Shown here piece by piece: positions 7,591 to 16,046 of a stretch of DNA of 50,369 bases. Source of the stretch: Pseudomonas donghuensis (GTDB lineage: Bacteria; Pseudomonadota; Gammaproteobacteria; Pseudomonadales; Pseudomonadaceae). Position 1 is the first letter of the stretch. Each line of letters starts with the position of its first letter. The DNA lies in contig NZ_JH650776.1 in assembly GCF_000259195.1 (NCBI RefSeq), positions 1-50,369 on the forward strand, in the 5' to 3' direction. Made by a program: the position numbers and the translations under genes. The notes below the pieces were generated by a model. That model searched no databases, was not told the origin of the DNA, and saw nothing but the letters and a program-made list of their open reading frames with translations.

Positions 7591-8442
7591 ATGCGCGTCA
7601 TCTCATCCGTTGTGCACCTGGCGGCTGTGTCGCTGGGGCTGGCGTTTACCGTGACGGCCCAGGCCAGTGACGAGTCGCAGCTGGTCGAGTCGATCAACGC
7701 CTACCGCAGCCAGGCCCAGCGCTGCGCCGGCCAGGCTTCGATGGAATTGCCGCCGCTGGCCAGCGATCCGCGCCTGGTGTTGCCGGCCAACAGCATGGGC
7801 GACCTGCGCGCGGTCCTGGCGCAAAAGAGCTACCCGATGGTCAACGTCCAGGCCATCAGCCTGTCTGGGCCGCGGGATGCGCAGTCGGCCATGAAGGCGG
7901 TGCAGGAGAGTTTCTGCCAGGTAGTGCTCGACCCGCAATTCGTCGATGTCGGGGTCAGCCGCGAGGGCCGCGATTGGCGCATCGTCCTGGCGCGGCCGTT
8001 GCTGGCCGGGCGTCTGGGCGACTGGCAGGCCGAAGGGCAGAAGGTCCTGGAGATGATCAACAGCGCACGCGGCCAGGCGCGCCAGTGCGGCGGCCAGCCA
8101 TTCAACGCCACCACGCCGTTGGCCTGGAACGCCACCCTGGCCGGCGCTGCCGAGAGCCACACGCGGGGAATGGCCAACAACAATGTCTTTGACCACAAGG
8201 ACCGCGACGGCCGTACCCCGGGCGATCGTGCCGAGCTTGCCGGGTATGCCGGCCAGCAGGTCGGCGAGAACATCGCCGCCGGGCAAGACACCCCGCGCAA
8301 GGTGGTCGATGGCTGGCTGGCCAGCCCCGGCCACTGCGCCAACCTGATGAACCCGCTGTTCAGCGAGCTGGGCGCGGCCTACGCGGTCGACCCCAAAAGC
8401 GATGCCGGGATCTACTGGACGGCGATGTTCGGCGCGCCGTAA
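7591..8442 (+). CDS. Secreted protein with two CAP (SCP/PR1) domains
   Basis: Start ATG 7591 follows AAGGGAG; 283 residues with a signal peptide ending VTAQA at about residue 25. The C-terminal half (about 150-283) is a standard CAP domain: VLEMINSARGQARQCGG, ESHTRGMANNNVFDHKDRDG, VGENIAAGQDTPRKVVDGW, SPGHCANLMNPLFSELG. The N-terminal half begins with the same pattern (LVESINAYRSQAQRCAGQA) and later has FVDVGVSREG, but lacks the His/Glu cavity residues. It therefore looks like a degenerate duplicate. CAP proteins are widespread secreted proteins; the activity of bacterial members is mostly unknown. Confidence 0.87.
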   Translation: MRVISSVVHLAAVSLGLAFTVTAQASDESQLVESINAYRSQAQRCAGQASMELPPLASDPRLVLPANSMGDLRAVLAQKSYPMVNVQAISLSGPRDAQSAMKAVQESFCQVVLDPQFVDVGVSREGRDWRIVLARPLLAGRLGDWQAEGQKVLEMINSARGQARQCGGQPFNATTPLAWNATLAGAAESHTRGMANNNVFDHKDRDGRTPGDRAELAGYAGQQVGENIAAGQDTPRKVVDGWLASPGHCANLMNPLFSELGAAYAVDPKSDAGIYWTAMFGAP

Positions 8443-8448
8443 GGCGCC

Positions 8449-9891
8449 TTAGTGCTCAAGCCCGGCACGCTTGAGCAGCTGCTTGCAGCGCTCGGACAGG
8501 TGCACCACGCGCAGGTGCTTGCCGTTGTTGCTGTAGCGCTCGCGCAGGGTCTTGAGCGCGGCAATCGCCGAGTAGTCAACGACGTTCAGGTGGCGGCAGT
8601 CGAGGGTCACCTGGGCCGGGTCATTGGCCGGGTCGAACTGGTTGAGGAACGGCGTGGTCGAAGCGAAGAACAGCGTGCCATGGACCTTGTAGAGCTTGCT
8701 GCCGTCGCTTTCGTCATGGCTGTCGGCATACAGTTCGCGGGCCTGTTGCCAGGCAAAATTGAGCGCAGCGATGACGATGCCGCACAGCACTGCCGCAGCA
8801 AGGTCGGTGAACACCGTCACCAGGGTCACGGCGATGATCGCCAGGACATCGTTGACCGGCACCTTGTGCAGCACCCGCAATGACGCCCACGAGAAGGTCT
8901 GCTGGGCGACCACGAACATCACTCCCACCAGCGCCGCCAGCGGAATACGCTCGATCAGCGGCGACAGAAACAGCACGAACATCAGGATCATCACCCCGGC
9001 GACCACGCCCGACAGCCGCCCGCGGCCGCCGGAGCTCAAGTTGATCGCGGTCTGGCCGATCATCGCGCAACCGCCCATGCCGCCGAACAGCCCGGAGGTC
9101 ATGTTGGCTACGCCCAGCGCTACGCACTCACGGTTGGGGTGGCCGCGGGTTTCGCTGATCTCGTCGGTGAGGTTGAGGGTCAGCAGGGTTTCCAGCAGGC
9201 CGACCAGGGCCATGAGCAGCGCGTAGGGGGCGATGACCTGCAGGGTCTCGAGGTTCCACGGCACCTGCGGCCAGTTCAAGGCCGGCAGGCCCCCGGCGAT
9301 GTGCGCCAGGTCGCCGAGGGTGCGGGTCGGCAGGTCGAGCAGGTAGACCCCGACGCCCATGCCAAGGATCGCGATCAACGCCGGCGGCACGCTGCGGGTC
9401 AGGCGTGGCAACAGGTAGACGATGGCCATGGTCAGTGCCACCAGCCCCAGCATCAGGTACAGCGGCGCACCGCTGAGCCAGGCGCCATCGGCCTTGAAGT
9501 GCTCAAGCTGGGCCAGGGCAATGATGATCGCCAGGCCGTTGACGAAGCCGAGCATCACCGAATACGGCACCATGCGCACCAGCTTGCCCAGGCGCAGCAG
9601 GCCGAAGGCGATCATGATCAGCCCGCCGAGCAGCACGGTGGCCAGCAAGTATTGCACGCCGTGGGTGACCACCAGGGCGACGATAACCACGGCCATGGAG
9701 CCGGCCGCGCCGGAAATCATCCCTGGGCGGCCACCGAGCAGGGCGGTCAGGGTGCAGATAATGAAGGCGCCATACAGGCCCATCAACGGGTTGAGGTGGG
9801 CCACCAGGGCGAAGGCGATGCACTCGGGCACCAGGGCGAAGGCTGTGGTGAGTCCTGCCAGGACATCGGTGCGTAGCGGGGTTGTTCTCAT
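8449..9891 (-). CDS. SulP-family anion transporter with STAS domain
   Basis: Inner-membrane anion carrier of 480 residues. The N-terminal ~370 residues are hydrophobic with the SulP signature at the start (VLAGLTTAFALVPECIAFAL) and further core motifs (GAAGSMAVVIVALV, GLFGGMGGCAMIGQTAINL, GRGRLSGVVAG). The last ~100 residues form a cytoplasmic STAS domain (DCRHLNVVDYSAIAALKTL). Substrates in this family include sulfate, bicarbonate and dicarboxylates; this one cannot be assigned. It is convergent with the CAP gene, with a six-base gap. Confidence 0.92.
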   Translation of the reverse strand: MRTTPLRTDVLAGLTTAFALVPECIAFALVAHLNPLMGLYGAFIICTLTALLGGRPGMISGAAGSMAVVIVALVVTHGVQYLLATVLLGGLIMIAFGLLRLGKLVRMVPYSVMLGFVNGLAIIIALAQLEHFKADGAWLSGAPLYLMLGLVALTMAIVYLLPRLTRSVPPALIAILGMGVGVYLLDLPTRTLGDLAHIAGGLPALNWPQVPWNLETLQVIAPYALLMALVGLLETLLTLNLTDEISETRGHPNRECVALGVANMTSGLFGGMGGCAMIGQTAINLSSGGRGRLSGVVAGVMILMFVLFLSPLIERIPLAALVGVMFVVAQQTFSWASLRVLHKVPVNDVLAIIAVTLVTVFTDLAAAVLCGIVIAALNFAWQQARELYADSHDESDGSKLYKVHGTLFFASTTPFLNQFDPANDPAQVTLDCRHLNVVDYSAIAALKTLRERYSNNGKHLRVVHLSERCKQLLKRAGLEH

Positions 9892-10101
9892 GACCTACCT
9901 GAAGAGCGGCCCGGCAGCGGGGTGCCGTCGGGAAAAAAGCGAGGGATGCTACGTAATTTCCCGATCGCAAGCCAGCGCCCTGGCCGATATCCTGCAGCTT
10001 GCACACATGACAATATTCTTCCCTGCTGAGCGATCCGCATAAGAGGCAGGCCGCTGAGGATGGCGGCAGTGCCGGCGATTTTCAAATGGAGGTGAAACCC
10101 A

Positions 10102-10446
10102 GTGAAGTTCCGGGTGATCGAAGCGCACCGAAGTGAATACCCCGAGCCCATTACCTTTGCCAAGGGGGCGCCACTGAGCATCGGCGAGCGCTATGACGGT
10201 GAGGAGGGGTGGGACAATTGGTACTGGTGCAGCACCGCCGGGCAATCGGCTGGCTGGGTGCCGGGGCAGGTGATTGAGCGGCTTGGCGATGATCAGGGCA
10301 TTGCCTTGGAAGACTACTGCGCCCGGGAGCTGGAGGTGCAGGCCGGTGATTGCCTGGTGGGTGGCCGGCAGTTGAACGGGTGGGTATGGTGTAGCAAGGG
10401 GCGCGCGTCGGGGTGGGTGCCGTTGCAAGTGTTGCAGGTGATATGA
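10102..10446 (+). CDS. Small protein with two SH3-like repeats
   Basis: GTG start at 10102 preceded by TGGAGGTG; the nearby ATG at 10086 is in another frame. The 114-residue protein contains two similar units: YPEPITFAKGAPLSIGERY...WYWCSTAGQSAGWVPGQVI and ARELEVQAGDCLVGGRQLNG...WVWCSKGRASGWVPLQVL. This tandem variant-SH3 layout is common in cytoplasmic proteins of unknown role. No signal peptide is present. REP units follow directly. Confidence 0.78.
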   Translation: MKFRVIEAHRSEYPEPITFAKGAPLSIGERYDGEEGWDNWYWCSTAGQSAGWVPGQVIERLGDDQGIALEDYCARELEVQAGDCLVGGRQLNGWVWCSKGRASGWVPLQVLQVI

Positions 10447-10455
10447 GGGGCCGCT

Positions 10456-10546
10456 TCGCGCCCCATCGCCAGCAAGACCGGCTCCCACAGTGGACCTGCA
10501 TGCACAATCCCTGTGGGAGCTGGCTTGCCGGCGATGGGCTGCGCAG
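10456..10546. repeat. Pair of inverted REP elements
   Basis: A minus-oriented unit (CCATCGCCAGCAAGACCGGC, then CTCCCACAG) and a plus-oriented unit (TGTGGGAGCTGGCTTGCCGG) are separated by about 25 bases. They lie between the SH3-like gene and the convergently oriented argC, and could serve as a bidirectional 3'-end hairpin. Confidence 0.85.
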
Positions 10547-10562
10547 CAGCCCCGATGCACAC

Positions 10563-11495
10563 TCAGCCCATCGCCGCCAGCATCAGCTCCAGGTTCTGCA
10601 CCGCCGCGCCCGAAGCGCCTTTGCCGAGGTTGTCGAACACCGCCGTCAGCAGCACCTGGCCATGCTGCTCATTGGCAAACACGGCCAGGCGCAGGTCGTT
10701 GCTGTCGTTGACCGCTTGCGGGTCCAGTTGCACCGCCGACGCACCTAGCTGCAGCGGCGCCACCTGCACATACCGGGCACCGTGGTACTGTTCAGCCAGG
10801 CACGCCTGCACATGCGCGGCAGTCACGCCCGCCGGCAGCAGCCGGGTCTGCAGGGCAATGGTCAGCACAATGCCCTGACGGTAGCTGCCATAGCTGGGTA
10901 CGAACACCGGCCGTTGCGACAACCCGGCATGCTGCGCAATCTCCGGCACATGCTTGTGATCCAGGTGCAAGCCATACACCCGCACACCCTGGGCCGCCTG
11001 CGCATCCGGCCCTTCATGCTGCTCGACCGCCGCACGGCCACCACCGGAGTAACCCGACACCGCGTTCACGGTCAGCGGATAGTCCGCCGGCACCAGCCCT
11101 GCGCTGACCAACGGCCGCAACAAGGCGATGGCGCCAGTGGGGTAGCAACCGGGGTTGCTGACCCGCTTGGCCCGGGCGATGCGCTCGGCCTGTTGTTCAT
11201 CCAGCTCCGGCAAACCATAGACCCAACCCGCGCTGGTGCGGTGCGCGGAGCTGGCGTCGATCACGCGCACGTGCGGGTTGACGATGGCCGCCACGGCTTC
11301 ACGGGCGGCATCGTCCGGCAGGCAGAGGATCGCCACGTCGGCGCTGTTGATCGCTTCGGCGCGCCGCTGCGGGTTCTTGCGCTCGGCCGCCGGCAGGGTC
11401 AGCAGGCGCAGGTCGTTGCGGCCGTTCAGGCGAGCGTGGATTTGCAGGCCGGTGGTGCCTTGGTCGCCGTCGATAAAGACTAGGGGCTGGTGCAT
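10563..11495 (-). CDS. argC: N-acetyl-gamma-glutamyl-phosphate reductase, short (type 2) form
   Basis: Arginine biosynthesis enzyme that reduces N-acetylglutamyl phosphate with NADPH to the semialdehyde. At 310 residues it belongs to the short ArgC class. The N-terminal nucleotide-binding segment is [18 protein letters not shown]. The catalytic cysteine is in [14 protein letters not shown] (about residue 116), and [11 protein letters not shown] is the conserved substrate loop. The C-terminus [36 protein letters not shown] is diagnostic. Many Pseudomonas also carry a long-form argC elsewhere, so this may be a second copy. A LysR gene diverges from it. Confidence 0.94.
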   Translation of the reverse strand: MHQPLVFIDGDQGTTGLQIHARLNGRNDLRLLTLPAAERKNPQRRAEAINSADVAILCLPDDAAREAVAAIVNPHVRVIDASSAHRTSAGWVYGLPELDEQQAERIARAKRVSNPGCYPTGAIALLRPLVSAGLVPADYPLTVNAVSGYSGGGRAAVEQHEGPDAQAAQGVRVYGLHLDHKHVPEIAQHAGLSQRPVFVPSYGSYRQGIVLTIALQTRLLPAGVTAAHVQACLAEQYHGARYVQVAPLQLGASAVQLDPQAVNDSNDLRLAVFANEQHGQVLLTAVFDNLGKGASGAAVQNLELMLAAMG

Positions 11496-11606
11496 GGATG
11501 CTCTCGTGCAAAGGCTACAAATGAGCGGCCATCTTCACCTGCGGCTGGACGAAAGAAAATTTGAATATCATGATGCTCAGCTTCACTTTTTCTGAATGCC
11601 AAGCCC

Positions 11607-12497
11607 ATGCGTGAAATCAGCCTCGACCGGCTGCGTACCCTGGTGGTGATCGCCGACCTTGGCTCCTTCGCCCAGGCGGCGCGGGCGCTCAACTTGGCGC
11701 CGCCCACGGTCAGCCTGCACATTGCCGACCTCGAGGCGCGCATCGGCGCGCCGTTGCTGTCGCGCAAACGCGGGCAGGTCCGCCCCACGGCCATCGGTGA
11801 AACCCTGCTCGAACGCGCCCGGCGCCTGCTGGCCGATGCCGAACAGGCGCTGGATGATGTCCAGCGTCAGGTCCAGGGCCTGGCCGGGCGGGTGCGCCTG
11901 GGCGCCTCGACCGGCGCCATCGCCCATTTGCTGCCGCAGGCACTGGACCTCCTCGGCGTGCAGCACCCGGGCATCGACGTCCAGGTACAGGTGCTGACTT
12001 CCAGCGAATCGCTGGCCCGCCTGCAGGACGGCAGCCTCGACATCGGCCTGGTGGCACTGCCGCAAGCGGCGATCAAGGGCCTGGCGATACGCCCGTGGCG
12101 GCGCGACCCGATCATGGCCTTCGTCCCCGCAAGCTGGTCGCCGCCGGCGCGCATCAGCCCGGCCTGGCTGGCCAGCCGCGCCTTGATCCTCAACGACAGC
12201 ACTACCCAACTGTCGCGGGTCACCAACGACTGGTTCGCCAGCGCCGGCCTGCAACCGCAAGCGCGCATCCAGCTCAACTACAACGATGCGGTGAAAAGCC
12301 TGGTAGCGGCGGGTTACGGCGCGACCTTGCTGCCCCATGAGTCGGCAGCGCCGGAACCGGACGGGCGAATCAGCATGCGCCCGCTGCGCCCGGGTCTGTG
12401 GCGGCACCTGGGCATCGCCTGCCGCCAGGGCGAGGTGGAGCAGGGCACCCAGTACGTGCTGCAGGTGCTGATGAGCCAGGTGGCGAAGGCCGGCTAG
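11607..12497 (+). CDS. LysR-family transcriptional regulator
   Basis: DNA-binding regulator of 296 residues. The winged helix-turn-helix occupies about residues 1-60 (LDRLRTLVVIADLGSFAQAA, APPTVSLHIADLEARIGAPL). The effector domain follows (RVRLGASTGAIAHLLPQALD, DIGLVALP). It diverges from argC across 111 AT-rich bases, so argC is one possible target. Its 3' end overlaps the convergent GNAT gene by four bases (12494-12497). Confidence 0.92.
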   Translation: MREISLDRLRTLVVIADLGSFAQAARALNLAPPTVSLHIADLEARIGAPLLSRKRGQVRPTAIGETLLERARRLLADAEQALDDVQRQVQGLAGRVRLGASTGAIAHLLPQALDLLGVQHPGIDVQVQVLTSSESLARLQDGSLDIGLVALPQAAIKGLAIRPWRRDPIMAFVPASWSPPARISPAWLASRALILNDSTTQLSRVTNDWFASAGLQPQARIQLNYNDAVKSLVAAGYGATLLPHESAAPEPDGRISMRPLRPGLWRHLGIACRQGEVEQGTQYVLQVLMSQVAKAG

Positions 12498-13216
12498 ACC
12501 AGCCGCAGCCCGCGACCACCGTCCAGCCATGGCCCTTCACCCAGGCGCTCGAGGGCCAGGGCCCGCGCCTTGCGGCTGAGCTGGTCGAGGTGGCGGTCGC
12601 GCTGTTTCTCGGCATCGACCATGGCCCGCTTGCCGTGTTGCTTGAGCAGGTAGCTGTGAATCTGCTGCACTTCCAGGGTGCGGTAGATCGGTGCGATGTC
12701 CAGCACCGCCGCCATGCCGGCGCTGGCCTGGGCGCGGGTGTTCATCAACACCTGCGGGCCACGTGCGCCAATCACCTGAAAGCCCAGGGCCTCGAAGACC
12801 GGCACCTTGCTTGCCACGCAGCCAAGCTCGGCATGCGGGTAGCGTGCGGTCATCTGCGCCAGCATGGCGCGGGCGATGCCCTGGTGCCGGTGGCTGGCCT
12901 GCACGGCAAGGTAGGCGACCGAGCACGCCAGGGGATCATCCGTGAGTGGCAGGTACAACAGGAAGCCCACCACCTGCTCGGGATCGTCGAGGTCCATGGC
13001 CACGATCAGCTCGACCGGAATGCCACGCGAGCCGTCCATGGCCTCCAGGTACAGATGCACTTCGAAACCGATGCCGTATTGGTACAGGCTGTACAGCGGG
13101 TTGCTCGGTGGCAGGGCGACGCTGCTGATGTCGGTCAGGTAGTCGACCACCATCTGCAGGATCTGGCTTTTGATCGGCTCCGCGGGCGGGGCGACGAAGT
13201 GGTGGAGGACGGGCAT
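12494..13216 (-). CDS. GNAT-family N-acetyltransferase
   Basis: Predicted acetyl-CoA-dependent transferase of 240 residues. Motif A is clear at about residues 98-118 (SVAYLAVQASHRHQGIARAM), with the Q/R-x-x-G-x-A pyrophosphate-binding pattern. A VPVFEALGFQVIG segment (about 137-149) matches motif B. About 80 extra residues at the C-terminus are rich in Arg, Lys and Gln (KQRDRHLDQLSRKARALALE) and look helical. The substrate is unknown. The gene is convergent with LysR and overlaps it by four bases. Confidence 0.86.
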   Translation of the reverse strand: MPVLHHFVAPPAEPIKSQILQMVVDYLTDISSVALPPSNPLYSLYQYGIGFEVHLYLEAMDGSRGIPVELIVAMDLDDPEQVVGFLLYLPLTDDPLACSVAYLAVQASHRHQGIARAMLAQMTARYPHAELGCVASKVPVFEALGFQVIGARGPQVLMNTRAQASAGMAAVLDIAPIYRTLEVQQIHSYLLKQHGKRAMVDAEKQRDRHLDQLSRKARALALERLGEGPWLDGGRGLRLV

Positions 13217-13305
13217 CGGTAGGGGGGACTCCAGGCAGAAACGGCAATGGCGCGATTCTACCGTGCGGGCCAGCCATCCGTCCCTTCGCCGTGCGATTGG
13301 GGGGT

Positions 13306-13326
13306 AGCTGGCTGGCCGGCGATGGG
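13306..13326. repeat. Degenerate single REP remnant
   Basis: AGCTGGCTGGCCGGCGATGGG resembles the second half of a REP unit but lacks the GTGGGAG head. It abuts the stop codon of the tautomerase gene. Confidence 0.5.
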
Positions 13327-13327
13327 G

Positions 13328-13534
13328 TTAGCCTTTTTCTCGCTTGCGCAGCGTCGTCACCGTCTCGCCTCCCACGCCCCAGTTATCGGTATTGACTTCC
13401 TCGATCACCACGAAGGTCGACGCCGGTGGTTTGTTCAACACCCGCTCGAGCATCTCGGTGGTCTGTTCGATCAACTGCTGCTTCTGCTCGCGGGTGACGC
13501 CTTCATCGGTCACGCGAATATGGACATACGGCAT
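13328..13534 (-). CDS. 4-oxalocrotonate tautomerase-like small enzyme
   Basis: Tautomerase-superfamily protein of 68 residues. Proline follows the initiator Met (MPYVHIRVTDEGVTREQKQQ), giving the N-terminal catalytic Pro after Met removal. The pattern LIEQTTEMLERVLNKPPAST and VVIEEVNTDNWGVGG matches short 4-OT proteins that act as hexamers. It lies 20 bases downstream of the SDR gene on the same strand, so the two are probably co-transcribed. A role with the SDR in an unknown keto/enol conversion is inference. Confidence 0.88.
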   Translation of the reverse strand: MPYVHIRVTDEGVTREQKQQLIEQTTEMLERVLNKPPASTFVVIEEVNTDNWGVGGETVTTLRKREKG

Positions 13535-13554
13535 GCTTGTTTCCTCTGTGTGAT

Positions 13555-14295
13555 TTACCAGGTACCCGTCGCCGAACCACCGTCCACGGCAATCACCGTG
13601 CCGGTGACAAAAGTCGAGTCCGTCAGGTAGAGCACTGCGTCGACCACATCCTCTGGCGAGCCGACCTGCCCGGTGGGCGCCAGGGCTTTGAGGGCCTCGC
13701 GGGTCTGCGGGTCATCGCCATGCAGTGGGGTATCGATGATCCCCGGGGCCACGGCATTGACCTGCACCTGCGACGGCGCCAGTTCCAGGGCCAGAGCACG
13801 CACCGCCTGGTTGATGCCGCCCTTGATCAGCACCGGCAGCAGCGCCGGCACCTTGATGTTCGGCTGCAGGGCGATGGAGGCGGTGATGTTGACGATATGC
13901 CCGGCGCCGTTGTTGGCCATGTGCCGGGCTGCGGCCTGGGCCGGGTAGAAGAAACCCTTGAGGTTGGTGTCGACGATGGCTTCAACCTCGGCTTCGGTGT
14001 AGTCGGCGACCGGTTTGGCAATGAAGATCCCGGCGTTGTTGACCAGGATATCGACCTTGCCGAAGGCTTCGATGGCTTGCTCGAACAGCTTGCGCGCCGT
14101 TTGCGGCAGGGCAATATCACCTTCGACCAGCAACAGGTTGGCCGGGTTGCCGAGCTTGGCGGTAGCCTCTTGCAGGCGGGCGAGGGTGCGGGCGTTGCCG
14201 ACCACATTGTCGCCGCGCTCAAGGTAAGCCTTGGCGATGGCAAAACCCAGGCCGCTCGAGGCGCCGGTTACGATGACAGTCTTGGCGGTGTGCAT
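13555..14295 (-). CDS. Short-chain dehydrogenase/reductase
   Basis: NAD(P)-dependent oxidoreductase of 246 residues. The start ATG 14295 has GGAG upstream; the frame stays open far beyond it but only as antisense to the lysR gene. The Rossmann glycine motif is TGASSGLG (about 10-17) and the NNAG motif is also present (LVNNAGIF). The catalytic Ser position is in VNITASIALQ, but the usual Tyr-x3-Lys is replaced: VPALLPVLIKGGINQAVRAL has Leu where Tyr is expected and keeps Lys. This odd site makes classical SDR catalysis doubtful. It is co-directional with the tautomerase and divergent from a LysR gene. Confidence 0.87.
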   Translation of the reverse strand: MHTAKTVIVTGASSGLGFAIAKAYLERGDNVVGNARTLARLQEATAKLGNPANLLLVEGDIALPQTARKLFEQAIEAFGKVDILVNNAGIFIAKPVADYTEAEVEAIVDTNLKGFFYPAQAAARHMANNGAGHIVNITASIALQPNIKVPALLPVLIKGGINQAVRALALELAPSQVQVNAVAPGIIDTPLHGDDPQTREALKALAPTGQVGSPEDVVDAVLYLTDSTFVTGTVIAVDGGSATGTW

Positions 14296-14390
14296 GGTCA
14301 GTCTCCAGTGGGCCAGGCAGGGTTGCCGGGCAGGTGAGGCAGACTTTAATTTGCAAGCAGGTATTGAAAAATGGTGTGCATGGAATTTGA

Positions 14391-14412
14391 ATTGATACTC
14401 CATGTAATCAAT
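14391..14412. promoter_or_regulatory. Inverted repeat, probable LysR-type operator
   Basis: ATTGAT (14391-14396) and ATCAAT (14407-14412) form perfect six-base arms ten bases apart. The repeat ends nine bases before the lysR start and lies between lysR and the divergent SDR gene. It contains the T-N11-A pattern expected for LysR regulators. Confidence 0.6.
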
Positions 14413-14421
14413 TGAGCCGTC

Positions 14422-15333
14422 ATGACCCGCCATTTCGACGACCTTCAACTGGGCAGTATCGAGCTGTTCTGCCTGGCTGCCGAAACCAGCAGCTTTACCG
14501 GCGCGGCGACCCTGGCCGGGGTGACGCCGGCGGCGGTCAGCCGTTCGGTGGCGCGCCTGGAAGAACGCCTCGGCGTGCGCCTGTTCGTGCGCACCACCCG
14601 GCAGATGCGCCTGACCGACGGCGGGCGCCGCTACTACGAGCAGTGCCGCCAGGCCCTGAGCCAGCTGGTGGATGCCGAGCGTGCGCTCAGCGGTGGCCAG
14701 GCCGTGCCGTCCGGGCTGCTGCGCATCAGCGTGCCGACGCCCTATGCCCACTTTCGCTTGCTGCCCAGGCTGGCCGGGTTCCGCCAGTTGTATCCGCAGG
14801 TGCAGATCGACATTCACGTCAGCAACCGCAACATCGACTTTGCCGATGAAGGCTACGACCTGGCCATTCGCGGCCGCGAGCCGGCCGACTCGCGTCTGAT
14901 CGCCCGGCGCCTGGAAGACGCCGAGCTGGTGATCGTGGCGACGCCGCAGTACCTGCGTGAAGCGGGCACGCCGCAGACGCCGCATGACCTGGCCACTCAC
15001 CAGTGCATTCAGTTCGAACTGCCCAGCAGTGGGCGCAAGGTGCCCTGGTCGTTCATGGTCGACGGCAAGCGCGTGGAGCTGGAGGTGGCCGGTGGCATCA
15101 CCTGCCTGGAAGACTTTCTCGCCACCGCCACTCTGGTCAAAAGCGGCGCGGGGTTGATGCAGGCGTATCGCTTTACTGTGCAGCAGGAGCTCGACAGCGG
15201 CCAGCTGCTGGAAGTGCTGACGCCCTATGGCGGCACTTCACGGCCGTTCATCCTGCTGTACCCTCATGCCCGCCATGTGCCGCTACGGGTTCGGGCCTTC
15301 ATCGATTTCTTGACTCAGGGTGCAGGTGCCTGA
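14422..15333 (+). CDS. LysR-family transcriptional regulator
   Basis: Regulator of 303 residues. The N-terminal winged helix (about 8-67) has IELFCLAAETSSFTGAATLA and VTPAAVSRSVARLEERLGVR. The effector domain starts at about 95 with GLLRISVPTPYAHFRLLPRL and contains YDLAIRGREPADSRLIARRL, the pattern of the DsdC/CrgA-like branch. It is divergent from the SDR-tautomerase unit with an inverted repeat between, so it probably controls that unit. Confidence 0.93.
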   Translation: MTRHFDDLQLGSIELFCLAAETSSFTGAATLAGVTPAAVSRSVARLEERLGVRLFVRTTRQMRLTDGGRRYYEQCRQALSQLVDAERALSGGQAVPSGLLRISVPTPYAHFRLLPRLAGFRQLYPQVQIDIHVSNRNIDFADEGYDLAIRGREPADSRLIARRLEDAELVIVATPQYLREAGTPQTPHDLATHQCIQFELPSSGRKVPWSFMVDGKRVELEVAGGITCLEDFLATATLVKSGAGLMQAYRFTVQQELDSGQLLEVLTPYGGTSRPFILLYPHARHVPLRVRAFIDFLTQGAGA

Positions 15334-15337
15334 AGCG

Positions 15338-15520
15338 TTAGCCTTTGGCTTTTTTCAGGCTTTTCATCCGTTGGGTGGCGCGTTGCACAGCAGCCATTTT
15401 TTCCGGGCGCTTCATGCGCTTCCATTTGCGGATGTCGTCCTTGCTGCGGCCGCAACTCAGGCACAGGTCGCCGCTTAGTTGGCACACGGCGATGCAGGGG
15501 TTCTCGATGTCCTTGGCCAT
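15338..15520 (-). CDS. DUF1289 small cysteine protein
   Basis: A 60-residue protein with the DUF1289 cysteine arrangement: NPCIAVCQLSGDLCLSCGRS, that is C-x3-C followed by C-x2-C, likely a small metal-binding fold. The C-terminal half is strongly basic (IRKWKRMKRPEKMAAVQRAT). The function is unknown. It sits 3 bases downstream of the next minus-strand gene, so the two are likely co-transcribed. Its end (GCCTTTGGCTTTTTT at 15341) may also serve as a weak terminator for the plus-strand lysR. Confidence 0.85.
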   Translation of the reverse strand: MAKDIENPCIAVCQLSGDLCLSCGRSKDDIRKWKRMKRPEKMAAVQRATQRMKSLKKAKG

Positions 15521-15523
15521 GTG

Positions 15524-15835
15524 TCAGCCTCGTTTTTCGACGTCGAACTGCACGTGGGGTGCAAGCGGGCGCAATTCGACGTCGGCGTCCTGCAACGCTA
15601 AAGCAGTCAGCTCGATCATCCGCTCACCTTGCCCGCTGGCCAGGGCGTGGTCTTTGGCGGCCCGGCTTTCGAATACCCAGATCACCTGCAAACTGGAAGG
15701 GAAGCGGGTGTAGTCGACCAGGTGAGTGAGCCAGGCAAAACCGACCATTTCGGCCTTGGCGGTCTCGCAGGCATTGGTCAGGGTAGCGACCAGACGGCGG
15801 TCAAGCTGCGCCTGTTCGCGTTTGCTCATTGGCAT
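15524..15835 (-). CDS. Conserved hypothetical protein
   Basis: I do not recognise a domain family with certainty. The likely start is ATG 15835 (MPMSKREQAQLDRRLVATLT), or ATG 15829; a longer form to 15871 adds a Pro-rich stretch. About 103 residues, with a helical, charged N-terminus (CETAKAEMVGFAWLTHLVDY), a central beta-like segment (SLQVIWVFESRAAK), and an Asp-rich end. No signal peptide or membrane span is seen. It is followed by the DUF1289 gene three bases later, suggesting an operon. Confidence 0.65.
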   Translation of the reverse strand: MPMSKREQAQLDRRLVATLTNACETAKAEMVGFAWLTHLVDYTRFPSSLQVIWVFESRAAKDHALASGQGERMIELTALALQDADVELRPLAPHVQFDVEKRG

Positions 15836-15940
15836 GGGATGAGGAGCCTCGTGGAAGGGCGGGCAGATCATACGCTATTTGCCCACGCCTACTATGCTTG
15901 TGGGCCATCGCCCTCAGCCAGTGAGCACCGCCTTGGCCCT

Positions 15941-16024
15941 TTCGCCGTGATCGAATGGCTGATGAAGCATCCGGCAACCACCGGCAAGGTTGGCATCACC
16001 GGCTTTTGCTATGGTGATGGTCTG
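15941..16024 (+). pseudogene. Dienelactone hydrolase fragment, truncated by REP elements
   Basis: The plus-strand frame here reads FAVIEWLMKHPATTGKVGIT followed by GFCYGDGL. This matches the nucleophile region of dienelactone hydrolases (AxxWLxxxP...KVGxTGFCxGG), including the catalytic Cys of GFCYG. Nothing recognisable remains upstream of about 15940, and downstream the reading frame runs into REP units at 16047. It is a remnant of a once-complete gene of about 700 bases and cannot encode an enzyme. Confidence 0.72.
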
Positions 16025-16046
16025 ATCGCGGGTCCAGCACCAACCC

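Noticed and set aside
14296..15000. Upstream extension of the SDR frame to 481 residues
   Set aside because: The extra 235 residues are antisense to a real lysR gene and the SDR begins normally at 14295 with a good ribosome site.
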